The notes under the pieces are model-generated. The model was not told where the DNA came from. It saw only the letters and a list, made by a program, of their open reading frames with translations, and searched no databases. The position numbers and the translations under genes were made by a program. This document shows, piece after piece, positions 1 to 5,856 of a stretch of DNA of 5,869 nt (position 1 is the first letter of the stretch; each line of letters starts with the position of its first letter). Source of the stretch: Verrucomicrobiota bacterium (GTDB lineage Bacteria; Verrucomicrobiota; Verrucomicrobiae; Chthoniobacterales; UBA10450); the NCBI GenBank assembly GCA_003219495.1, contig QHOZ01000069.1, positions 1 through 5,869 of the forward strand, written 5' to 3'.

Positions 1-572
1 ACTTTCAGGCCTAACGAGTGCGCGATTTTCCTGATCTCAGGCTTCGTCATCGTTCCAAGCGGCGTCAGCGCGCGACGCAATTGCGGCTGGCGCAGGCTGA
101 ACAGAAAATACGATTGGTCTTTGCGCGGATCGACACCTTTGCGCAAGACTGCGTGATCTCCGTGATGCTCGATGACCGCGTAATGTCCCGTCGCGATGTA
201 ATCGCAGCCGAGCGCTTCCGCTTTGCCCCAAAGATTGCCGAACTTGAGCTTCTCGTTGCACATCACGCACGGATTCGGTGTTCGTCCCGCCTGATATTCG
301 CTCGTGAAATAGTCGATCACGGTGCGCTCGAACTGGTCGGCCTCGTCGACAACGTAATGAGGAATGCCTAACGAGTGCGCGACGTTGCGCGCGTCGGCGA
401 CCGCTTGCGGGCCGCAACATTTGTCTTCCGCGCGCGAGATGCAATCCTGCGGCCAGACTTTCATCGTCACGCCGACCACGTCGTAGCCTTGTTCGCGCAA
501 AAGGTGACCGGTGACGCTGGAGTCGACTCCACCGCTCATCCCAAGCAACACGCGTGTCTTTTTCGCCGTCAT
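1..572 (-). CDS. mnmA: tRNA-specific 2-thiouridylase MnmA, 3' end beyond window
   Basis: MnmA is a cytoplasmic enzyme that adenylates and thiolates U34 of Lys, Glu and Gln tRNAs, giving the 2-thio part of mnm5s2U. Translating back from ATG 572 gives 190 codons and no stop; the family is usually about 360 residues, so roughly half is here. The PP-loop ATP site SGGVDSS is at residues 13-19. The motif TPNPCVMCN at 98-106 carries the first catalytic Cys (C105, aligned with E. coli C102), and the tRNA/ATP-region motif ATGHYA is at 127-132. The second catalytic Cys lies outside the window. A Cys-rich insert (C44, C52, C53) precedes the DAR.VAHSLGIPHYV segment, as in many non-proteobacterial homologues. 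Starting at ATG 572 is supported by the in-frame TAG at 602-600, which is also the stop of the upstream glycosylase gene, 27 nt away. No good Shine-Dalgarno is visible. Family call is very secure; the gene continues left of base 1. Confidence 0.96.
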   Translation of the reverse strand, partial: MTAKKTRVLLGMSGGVDSSVTGHLLREQGYDVVGVTMKVWPQDCISRAEDKCCGPQAVADARNVAHSLGIPHYVVDEADQFERTVIDYFTSEYQAGRTPNPCVMCNEKLKFGNLWGKAEALGCDYIATGHYAVIEHHGDHAVLRKGVDPRKDQSYFLFSLRQPQLRRALTPLGTMTKPEIRKIAHSLGLK

Positions 573-599
573 TCGAAGGGAGAAAACTAGCAGCTTTTG

Positions 600-1178
600 C
601 TACGATTTCACCGGGCGACTTACGAATTTGCTGTCGCGTTCGGTGAATCGCCAAAGGTGATGCGCCGAGCGCGAAATCCCAATTCGCTCGTCGGCCACAA
701 CATCGACCTCGTCCTCGCCGTAAGCGAAGCAATGGCGAGGATCGACGGAGAGGTCTATTTCATGGTGGCGATCGGTAATGTCGAAGGCCTGCGTTAATTT
801 TCCCGGCCCGGAGCAAAGATTGCATTCGTCGTCGGTTCCGCGTCGCTTCCTCATCAACTCGATCCCGCGCCGCGGCTCGACCGCTCGGAACAAAACGAAA
901 CCGTTTTTTGTCCCGCCCTTGACCAGAACGTTCAACATCCAGTGCGCCCCGTAGCTAAAATAAATGTAGGCCGCGCCGGCGCGATTCCGCTCGATGAAAG
1001 CGCGCGCGCTCGGCCTTGAAAACGTGTGGGACGCTTCATCGTCGTGCTCCAAGTAAGCTTCGGTCTCGACAATTTTGCCGACGCATTTCCCCCAAATCAG
1101 GTCCGCTCCGATCAACTCGCGCGCGCAGGTGACCGGGTCACGCTGGAAAAATTTGGCGCGAATGATTCGAGTTTTCAC
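600..1178 (-). CDS. mpg: 3-methyladenine DNA glycosylase, AAG/MPG family
   Basis: This 192-residue protein matches the alkyladenine glycosylase (Mpg/AAG) family, monofunctional enzymes that flip out and excise alkylated or deaminated purines in base excision repair. Visible motifs aligned by eye to human AAG are: ETEAY at 38-42 with the general-base Glu E40 (human E125) and Y42 (Y127); DDEASH with H51 (H136); YIYFSYGAH at 71-79 with Y73 (Y159) and the DNA-intercalating Y76 (Y162); N83 (N169); VLFRAVEP at 95-102 with R98 (R182); CSGPGKL at 122-128; and the C-terminal RIGI...WRF at 165-178. All key residues are present, and length is normal for bacterial members. The start is GTG at 1178: an in-frame TAA lies eight codons upstream and the next internal Met is residue 81. 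No clear Shine-Dalgarno is seen. It sits 27 nt before mnmA and 43 nt after the TonB_C-like gene on the same strand, suggesting cotranscription. Confidence 0.95.
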   Translation of the reverse strand: MKTRIIRAKFFQRDPVTCARELIGADLIWGKCVGKIVETEAYLEHDDEASHTFSRPSARAFIERNRAGAAYIYFSYGAHWMLNVLVKGGTKNGFVLFRAVEPRRGIELMRKRRGTDDECNLCSGPGKLTQAFDITDRHHEIDLSVDPRHCFAYGEDEVDVVADERIGISRSAHHLWRFTERDSKFVSRPVKS

Positions 1179-1190
1179 CCCAATGGCAGC

Positions 1191-1213
1191 GTCGATTGCT
1201 TACGCCGATCGAC
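1191..1213. repeat. Short inverted repeat upstream of the glycosylase gene
   Basis: The arms GTCGAT (1191-1196) and ATCGAC (1208-1213) are perfect inverted 6-mers around an 11-nt loop, 12 nt before the GTG start of the DNA glycosylase and inside the 43-nt gap. On the transcribed minus strand the T-rich run (about 1214-1221) precedes rather than follows the hairpin, so this is not an intrinsic terminator for the upstream gene. It could be an operator or a weak leader hairpin, or chance in GATCG-rich DNA. Only the symmetry is observed. Confidence 0.3.
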
Positions 1214-1221
1214 AAAAACAA

Positions 1222-1959
1222 CTAAAACGTCGGGGCTTTGTAGTAGATCGGGAGTTTCACGACGCACGCGACCGGTTTGCCATCGCGAAACGCGGGAATG
1301 AATTTCGCCTTGCTCATGTCCTCGAAGGCGATGTCTCCGAATCCAAGACACGGCGGTTGCTCACTCAGTAGTTTGAGATCGAGGAGATTGCCTTTCTCAT
1401 CCACTTTCAACTCCAACTCGGCGGAGCCGTCCACCTTCACGGGCGCGGTATTCTTATCGGGATAATGAAACCCGTTGAACTTCGAGTCCCCGCCCCAAAA
1501 CGGCTGAGGCCCGACGAAATCGCTTTCCTTCGCCAATTCCTCGCGCTCCTGATTTGAAAAAATCCTCAACCGCGGTTTGTCCTTTACGATCGTGAGGATG
1601 ACCGTTCCGTAGTAAATCGCGTCCACCGCCATGTGATTGTTAATGGCGGGGATCATTTTCGGATTCACGGCGAGATTCAGCTTTTTCAGAATCTCAGCCG
1701 TGCCGCGATAGGTCGAGACGGAGTTAACGGTGCCGTCTTTTTTTACAGCGCAGGAAAACATCACCGCCGCATCTTTTTGTCCCTGCTGCACGAGGCCTGC
1801 CGCATCGATGCGGTTGACTAATGAGTCCGGTCCGGTGCCGAGCAGGATCGGCCGATACATTGGTAAGCTCTGAGCTTTTGACGAGGGGACATCGACTTGA
1901 GACCAGCCGAGATCGGCCGCGGAGAGCAAGAGGAGCGTTGAAATTACAAAACGGCGCAT
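1222..1959 (-). CDS. Secreted protein with two TonB C-terminal-like domains
   Basis: I read a 245-residue protein from ATG 1959; an in-frame TTG at 1974 would add five residues, but the ATG puts the signal peptide in the usual place (MRRF, then hydrophobic ISTLLLLSAADLG, likely cleavage near residues 20-21). Residues about 178-242 follow the TonB_C pattern: AELELKVDEKGNLLDLKLL strand pair, a helix with GFGDIAFEDMSKAKF, then IPAFRDGKPV and a final strand VVKLPIYYK. Residues about 61-125 look like a second, more diverged copy (FSCAVKKDGTVNSV, helix, MIPAINN, GTVILTI). Typical TonB has an N-terminal membrane anchor and a Pro-rich periplasmic spanner; both are absent, so energy transduction to an outer-membrane receptor is unlikely. 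A periplasmic protein-binding or structural role is inference. Cysteines C70, C204 and C232 could form a disulphide. It lies between the phosphoesterase and DNA glycosylase genes, same strand. No clear ribosome binding site. Confidence 0.82.
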   Translation of the reverse strand: MRRFVISTLLLLSAADLGWSQVDVPSSKAQSLPMYRPILLGTGPDSLVNRIDAAGLVQQGQKDAAVMFSCAVKKDGTVNSVSTYRGTAEILKKLNLAVNPKMIPAINNHMAVDAIYYGTVILTIVKDKPRLRIFSNQEREELAKESDFVGPQPFWGGDSKFNGFHYPDKNTAPVKVDGSAELELKVDEKGNLLDLKLLSEQPPCLGFGDIAFEDMSKAKFIPAFRDGKPVACVVKLPIYYKAPTF

Positions 1960-2013
1960 GGGACAGATACGCAATCTAAACGGGGAACATTTTCAACCGC
2001 AATCTCACGAAAC

Positions 2014-3630
2014 TTACGCCGCCGATGCGCGCGGGTTGGCTGGGCGGATGTCGATCTTGCGGACAACTTGGCGGCGCCGGAAAAAATCGATCAATGCATC
2101 GCGGGTTTGGACCGGATGGAAAGTAGTTTCCCCTAGCGACGTCTCGAGAAGCGCGCGCAACTTCATGAATCGATGCCCACCACTGCGCGAATCGAAGCTG
2201 TTGAAGGCAACCGTATAACGTTTGTCGCGCTCAAGCTCGATGCCACCAGCACTTCGCAGGGAGATGATTCGCCGCTGGGCGCCATTTCCCTCGGTTTCGA
2301 TTTCAAAGCCAATCAGATTCCGCGGCTCACGACTGGCGTAAACTTCTTCCATAACCGCCTTGATCTCTTCCGCGGTTAATACCGCCGTCACGACGAAATT
2401 CTCGAACGGGATCAGATTCCACACGTCGTGCACGGTCTTAGGGCCGGCTACAAAATTATTTCGCTCATCGAAAGCGCCATGCATTGCGCCATCAACGGCA
2501 ACACCGCGCTCACGCAACGATTCGATGATCGCCGTTCCGATGAGCGCTTCAACATCGCTCGGCTCGCCGGGATGGCTGCGCACGCGAAGTGTTTCGGCCA
2601 ATGTGCCAATCGGGTCGGCAAGCACGCGCGCAGATTCGTCGAGCATCGGTCCGGCGCGCGAAATGACGACGTGGTCGAGTGGAATTCGGTTGTCCATGAA
2701 TTCACAATGCGCTTCACGCCGCAGAAGCTGTTTCGATGCGCGATCGAATGTCAGATCCAGTCGTCCGACGTGAATGCCGAAATGATCCGCCTGGGTCAGC
2801 AACACCCCATTCGTTACGCGGCTGGGAATCGTTTGATGCGTGTGTCCTGCGATAAAAGCGGTCACGTTTGGAAATTCCGTGGTGAGCGCGATCACGTTGT
2901 TCGCGAAATCATCGCCGCCAGTGCGCGCCTTCAATCCCATGTGCCCGGCAAGGACAATTGCGTTTGCTCCTTCGCTGCGCGCTTTCGCGATCGCGCGCCG
3001 CACCGGTTCGACCGCGTGTTCGAAATCAAAGCCGCGAATAAGTTCCGGCCGGAACCAAAACGGCATTCCCGGCGTGGTGACTCCGATCACCGCGACGCGA
3101 ATTCCGTCGACGTCTTTTAGGGTGAAGGGTTGAATTTTTGCGAACGGCGCCGCCGCAACCTCTCCGCTGGATCTCCCTTCGATCGACATGTTCGCGGCGA
3201 GCACCGGCATTTTTGATTTTTCGACTGCGTTCACGAATGCTGCGGCGCCCCAATCGAACTCGTGATTGCCGACGATCCACGCGTCGTATCGCAAATGATT
3301 GAAGAGATCGATCATGAGCGCACCGTTGGTCCGCAAGCTCACGTCGGTGCCCTGATAAACATCGCCGATGTCGATCAAGATCGAATGACGGTTTTGTCGC
3401 CGCCAGCGTTTGATTTGCGTGACACAGCGCGCAAAACCGCCGAGGTCCGCGTTTCCGGCGTAATCGCTTGTTGGCAAAATGTGACCGTGAAGGTCGGTCG
3501 TGTGCAGAATCGAGATTTGAACGAAGTCGTCGTTCGACGTCGCGATTGAGCGCGCGAATGACAGCGTTGCGCAAAACAATCCGGTGCCGCCAATGGTTTT
3601 GAGAAATGCGCGGCGAGTGGGGGGACTCAC
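2014..3630 (-). CDS. Tat-exported metallophosphoesterase, UshA/CpdB-like 5'-nucleotidase family
   Basis: This 538-residue protein has the two-domain layout of the 5'-nucleotidase/2',3'-cyclic phosphodiesterase family. The N-terminus carries a twin-arginine motif (TRRAFLK, residues 5-11) followed by a hydrophobic stretch to about residue 30, predicting export through Tat after folding. The metallophosphatase domain (about 37-300) shows the dinuclear metal ligands DLH (D46, H48), GD (D90), GNHEFD (N122, catalytic pair H123 and D126), AGH (H230) and GHTH (H263, H265). The C-terminal domain (about 340-520) has IPFEN at 408-411, where F409 would stack on a nucleobase, and R390 at the spacing of UshA R410. 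However, the usual NGGG(I/V)R loop is replaced by GAFDER, and the GGD near the second aromatic reads GGH (H486). Hydrolysis of a phosphoester in the periplasm is well supported; the substrate is not. GTG 3630 is the first start after an in-frame TGA at 3636-3634. SoxB is unlikely given the substitutions and neighbours. Confidence 0.93.
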   Translation of the reverse strand: MSPPTRRAFLKTIGGTGLFCATLSFARSIATSNDDFVQISILHTTDLHGHILPTSDYAGNADLGGFARCVTQIKRWRRQNRHSILIDIGDVYQGTDVSLRTNGALMIDLFNHLRYDAWIVGNHEFDWGAAAFVNAVEKSKMPVLAANMSIEGRSSGEVAAAPFAKIQPFTLKDVDGIRVAVIGVTTPGMPFWFRPELIRGFDFEHAVEPVRRAIAKARSEGANAIVLAGHMGLKARTGGDDFANNVIALTTEFPNVTAFIAGHTHQTIPSRVTNGVLLTQADHFGIHVGRLDLTFDRASKQLLRREAHCEFMDNRIPLDHVVISRAGPMLDESARVLADPIGTLAETLRVRSHPGEPSDVEALIGTAIIESLRERGVAVDGAMHGAFDERNNFVAGPKTVHDVWNLIPFENFVVTAVLTAEEIKAVMEEVYASREPRNLIGFEIETEGNGAQRRIISLRSAGGIELERDKRYTVAFNSFDSRSGGHRFMKLRALLETSLGETTFHPVQTRDALIDFFRRRQVVRKIDIRPANPRASAA

Positions 3631-3674
3631 GCATCATTCGTTAGCGGAAATGAGGGTGCGCGACAATTCTATTA
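3631..3674. promoter_or_regulatory. Divergent intergenic gap expected to hold two promoters
   Basis: These 44 nt separate the GTG of the minus-strand phosphoesterase from the ATG of the plus-strand VOC gene, so promoters for both directions must lie here or inside the coding ends. On the minus strand TTGTCG (3666-3661) stands 17 nt from TAACGA (3643-3638), a poor sigma-70-like pair that would leave almost no leader. On the plus strand an AT-rich TTCTATTAAT abuts the ATG, and GAGGG (3652-3656) is too far for a normal ribosome site. No operator symmetry is visible. The role follows from gene orientation; exact elements are not resolved. Confidence 0.4.
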
Positions 3675-4079
3675 ATGTCAGACTACGCGGAGATGATTGA
3701 GCTTGAAGGAATCGATCACGTCGCGTTGAGCGTGCGCGATGTCGAGCTCGCAGCGCAATGGTACATCGATGTGCTCGGGTTCGAGCGACTTCACGAAGGA
3801 ATGTGGGACGGCGTTCCCGTTTTCATCGGCAAAGGCACCACCGCGCTCGCGCTCTTTCCTGTGCGCTCGAATGAAAGATCGATATCGTCCGGGCCCGCTG
3901 AGATTCGAATGCTTCATTTCGCAATGCGCGCCAATCGGAAGAATTTTCTCGCCGCGCAGGAGGAATTAAAACAGCGTGGCATCAAGTTCGAATTCGACGA
4001 CCACGAAATTTCACACTCAATTTATTTTCGCGACCCCGACGGCCACAAACTCGAGATCACCACTTACGAATTAAAATGA
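3675..4079 (+). CDS. VOC-family (glyoxalase/extradiol dioxygenase fold) protein
   Basis: A 134-residue single vicinal-oxygen-chelate unit made of two beta-alpha-beta-beta-beta modules. Module one opens with GIDHVALSVRDVELAAQWY, giving metal ligand H15, and the LGF turn at 34-36. Module two opens with MLHFAMRA, giving H81, and ends in the signature HSIYFRDPDGHKLE with E127, completing the two-His one-Glu site. Such proteins form homodimers with metal sites and include glyoxalase I, fosfomycin-modifying FosX/FosA/FosB, dioxygenases and isomerases. The RDPDGHKLE ending is generic, so the reaction cannot be named. No signal peptide: cytoplasmic. ATG 3675 is annotated; an in-frame ATG at 3693 (residue 7) is possible but has GGAG touching it with no spacing. 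The stop overlaps the start of the following cupin gene by ATGA (4076-4079), indicating translational coupling. Confidence 0.9.
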   Translation: MSDYAEMIELEGIDHVALSVRDVELAAQWYIDVLGFERLHEGMWDGVPVFIGKGTTALALFPVRSNERSISSGPAEIRMLHFAMRANRKNFLAAQEELKQRGIKFEFDDHEISHSIYFRDPDGHKLEITTYELK

Positions 4080-4441
4080 AAAGCATCGCTCTCATCTTCT
4101 GCCTCTTCATCCTGACGCTCGTCGTTGATGCGCAAAGTCCGATGACGACATCGCAGCACCTTTACAAACTTCTGTTCGAAAACGATCAGGTTCGCGTGCA
4201 GGAGTATCATTTAAAGCCGCACGAGATCGAGCCAATGCATTCGCACACGACGGAGGGAGTCGTTTACGTTTTGACCGGCGCGAAATTAAAATTCACGATT
4301 CCGGATCGTCCGCCGGAAGAGCGATCGGCTACGGCCGGAGAAGTCATTTGGCGCGAGCCGATCACGCACATGGTTGAAAACGTCGGCGATACCGAAGCGC
4401 GTGCCATCGTGGTCGATTTGAAAGCGACCGCCAAGCATTAG
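4076..4441 (+). CDS. Small secreted cupin-domain protein
   Basis: This 121-residue protein has an N-terminal signal peptide (MKS, hydrophobic IALIFCLFILTLVV, likely cleavage after DA at residue 19) and one cupin beta-barrel. Motif 1 is HSHTTEGVVYVLTG (55-68) with ligands H55 and H57; E60 sits one position earlier than the canonical Glu spacing, so it may not bind metal. Motif 2 is AGEVIWREPITHMVEN (87-102) with H98 and N102. Cupins of this size are often metal-dependent or ligand-binding proteins of unknown substrate; no reaction can be assigned. Its ATG overlaps the VOC gene stop by four bases, so it is probably translated by coupled or re-initiating ribosomes. The two likely act in the same response or pathway but in different compartments (cytoplasm versus periplasm). 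C9 lies within the hydrophobic signal segment with no lipobox around it, so a lipoprotein is not indicated. Confidence 0.9.
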   Translation: MKSIALIFCLFILTLVVDAQSPMTTSQHLYKLLFENDQVRVQEYHLKPHEIEPMHSHTTEGVVYVLTGAKLKFTIPDRPPEERSATAGEVIWREPITHMVENVGDTEARAIVVDLKATAKH

Positions 4442-4483
4442 CGGACAGCGCAGATGAGCTTGAAATGCGCGCCGGCATTCCGG

Positions 4484-4488
4484 TAGGA
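4484..4488 (+). promoter_or_regulatory. Shine-Dalgarno-like TAGGA for the membrane-protein gene
   Basis: TAGGA lies 8 nt before the GTG at 4497, a good spacing. It is the clearest ribosome-binding site in the window and supports this GTG over the next in-frame Met at residue 47, which would remove the first transmembrane helix. The 55-nt gap after the cupin stop has no convincing terminator. Confidence 0.5.
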
Positions 4489-4496
4489 TCGACAAC

Positions 4497-4949
4497 GTGA
4501 GTAACGGTTCCCCCGACAACAGCCGAGTTGACCTCGATCGCGCGCGGCGAGTTACCGCAATCATTTGGTTTGCCGGTGGCGGCCTCTGTTTCGCGCTGCT
4601 GATTTTGCAATCGATCAGCAACCGATTTGCCGGAATGGGGCAGGAAATGTGGGCGTGGTTTACGCCAACGGTGGTCCCGACGATGGGTTTGATCATCGGC
4701 GTTCTGGCGAGCACGGCATCGGAGGACGACAGCGGCCGCACCGTGAAAAAGTTTTTTTATCACGCCGCACTCGGTCTGTCGGCTGCGTATCTGATCGTTC
4801 TTTTGCTGACGATGCTACTCGAGCCGCTCGCCGGCACGCACAACATGGCTTACTTCAAATTTTCTAATTTCTGGCTTTCGCCAATGCAGGGTTTGGTCGT
4901 CGCGTCTCTCGGGGCGTTGTTTAATTCGCGCAAAAAAACTGACGGTTAA
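4497..4949 (+). CDS. Uncharacterised four-helix membrane protein
   Basis: I do not recognise a named family. The 150-residue protein has four hydrophobic segments, at about residues 19-41, 52-72, 86-109 and 125-143. The N-terminal tail (DLDRARRV) and the C-terminal tail (NSRKK) are positively charged, so the positive-inside rule predicts both ends in the cytoplasm. Conserved-looking features are WFAGGGLCFALLILQS in helix 1, the W..FTPTVVPTMGLIIGVL segment in helix 2 with two prolines (P57, P61), and a short charged loop (SEDDSGRTVKK, 75-85) before helix 3. There is no enzyme motif and no large soluble domain. It begins at GTG 4497 with a TAGGA 8 nt upstream. It follows the cupin gene by 55 nt on the same strand, and its stop is only 10 nt from the stop of the convergent gene on the other strand. 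A role as a membrane partner or small sensor is possible but not shown. Confidence 0.8.
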   Translation: MSNGSPDNSRVDLDRARRVTAIIWFAGGGLCFALLILQSISNRFAGMGQEMWAWFTPTVVPTMGLIIGVLASTASEDDSGRTVKKFFYHAALGLSAAYLIVLLLTMLLEPLAGTHNMAYFKFSNFWLSPMQGLVVASLGALFNSRKKTDG

Positions 4950-4959
4950 TCGGCGCTGC

Positions 4960-5856
4960 TTACCGCGGCGGACTCAATGCCGCGCGAAGGCCGGATTTTT
5001 CCAAATGCATGTGCGCGGTGATCTCGCTCGGCTCGACGAATGCGGCCTGGCCTCCGCCGAGCGCTTTGAATTCGTAGATCAGCGCCGTGCAAGCGTAGTC
5101 ATCCGTGAAATCCTGATTGCCGATTCTCCTTGGCAATTCGTTTAGTCCTTTTCTGACCCACTCGCGTGCTTGATCCGAGCTCACGCGCTCTTCCGTTTGT
5201 TGGAACGGGTGATTCGTCACGACAAATACGACCACGCGAAAGTGTCCTTCACGCGCGCCGAACAACGCGCGCAAATAACCGTCGATCGAGAACGTCGACA
5301 TCACTTGGCTATCGAGTGACCAGCGGTTCCGGCTGAAACTGCCGTCCGCATTGATTTGTTCGATTCGCGACGCGATCGCGAATCCATCCGGCACCGCATA
5401 ATAACTTTTCTCACCGTAACCGCATTTTTCGAACGCTCCGCTCAACACCGCATCCACATCCTTCAATTTCGGTGCGGGGTTTCCGGCGACGAGCAATGCG
5501 CGCGGCACCCTTTCGAAAGTGGACGCCTGCGGCGGGGGAAACGGAAATTGCGGAATCTCGGGCTCAGGCGGCGGCGCGCCTTCACCAACTTCTAACGGCG
5601 GGCCGAGATCTTCCGGTGGCGCGCCACCACCAACCAGCGGTTGCGCGGATGCGGCCAGGCTCGGCTGAGGACCCGGCGATGCATCAGCTTGGTAACTATA
5701 GGTGTGATAGGAATGACCGGGCGACGCTGTTGGCGCGAGCCGAGCATGATGATCGCCACTGATGGGCGCGTTCACCGCGACGCTTTGTTGATAAGCGACA
5801 CGGCGCCCGGTTTGATCAACCACCGAAAGCCCGCCGATGGTTACGAAGACGTTCAT
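4960..5856 (-). CDS. Uncharacterised protein: Pro-rich linker plus conserved-looking C-terminal domain
   Basis: I do not recognise this protein. From ATG 5856 it has 298 residues (numbered here). AAAGG lies 3 nt upstream of that ATG, a close but usable ribosome site. The frame stays open to the window edge (TTG at 5868), so a longer protein with an N-terminal domain to the right cannot be excluded. Residues about 1-30 resemble a short beta-rich segment. Residues about 40-115 are low complexity, rich in Pro, Gly, Ser and Ala (runs such as APPPEPEIP and PFPPPQ), and probably form an extended linker. Residues about 115-290 are a compact globular domain with alternating strands and helices: PRALLVAG, YYAVPDGFAIASRIEQI, FSIDGYLRALFGA, FRVVVFVVTNHPF, then ACTALIYEFK and a final PSEITAHMHLEKSGL. 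No signal peptide or transmembrane helix is visible. It is convergent with the membrane-protein gene, 10 nt apart. Coding is secure; function is not assigned. Confidence 0.78.
   Translation of the reverse strand: MNVFVTIGGLSVVDQTGRRVAYQQSVAVNAPISGDHHARLAPTASPGHSYHTYSYQADASPGPQPSLAASAQPLVGGGAPPEDLGPPLEVGEGAPPPEPEIPQFPFPPPQASTFERVPRALLVAGNPAPKLKDVDAVLSGAFEKCGYGEKSYYAVPDGFAIASRIEQINADGSFSRNRWSLDSQVMSTFSIDGYLRALFGAREGHFRVVVFVVTNHPFQQTEERVSSDQAREWVRKGLNELPRRIGNQDFTDDYACTALIYEFKALGGGQAAFVEPSEITAHMHLEKSGLRAALSPPR

Noticed and set aside
9..382. Exact 17-bp direct repeat (copies at 9-25 and 366-382)
   Set aside because: Both copies lie in frame in mnmA and encode the peptide AHSLG at two positions where the family normally has similar A..LG segments; no other repeat signs such as flanking duplication or further copies are seen.
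37..732. Open 231-codon minus-strand frame overlapping mnmA and the end of the glycosylase gene
   Set aside because: It is a shadow in another frame: Arg-rich composition, no motif, while the mnmA frame there has unmistakable family motifs.
2428..3120. Open 230-codon plus-strand frame opposite the phosphoesterase gene
   Set aside because: It is antisense to a well-supported gene with complete family motifs, and its translation has no recognisable domain; high-GC DNA commonly leaves the antisense frame open.
3026..3637. Open 203-codon minus-strand frame starting with ATG 7 nt upstream of the phosphoesterase GTG
   Set aside because: Arg-rich shadow of the phosphoesterase; the GTG-start frame carries the Tat motif and all metal ligands.
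4470..4484. Possible hairpin (CCGG arms) before the membrane-protein gene as a terminator for the VOC-cupin pair
   Set aside because: The stem is only about 4 bp, is itself palindromic, and is not followed by a T-run.
4950..4959. Bidirectional terminator between the convergent genes
   Set aside because: The 10-nt gap and flanking coding ends show no stable hairpin with T-runs; the A-run at 4932-4938 is within coding sequence.
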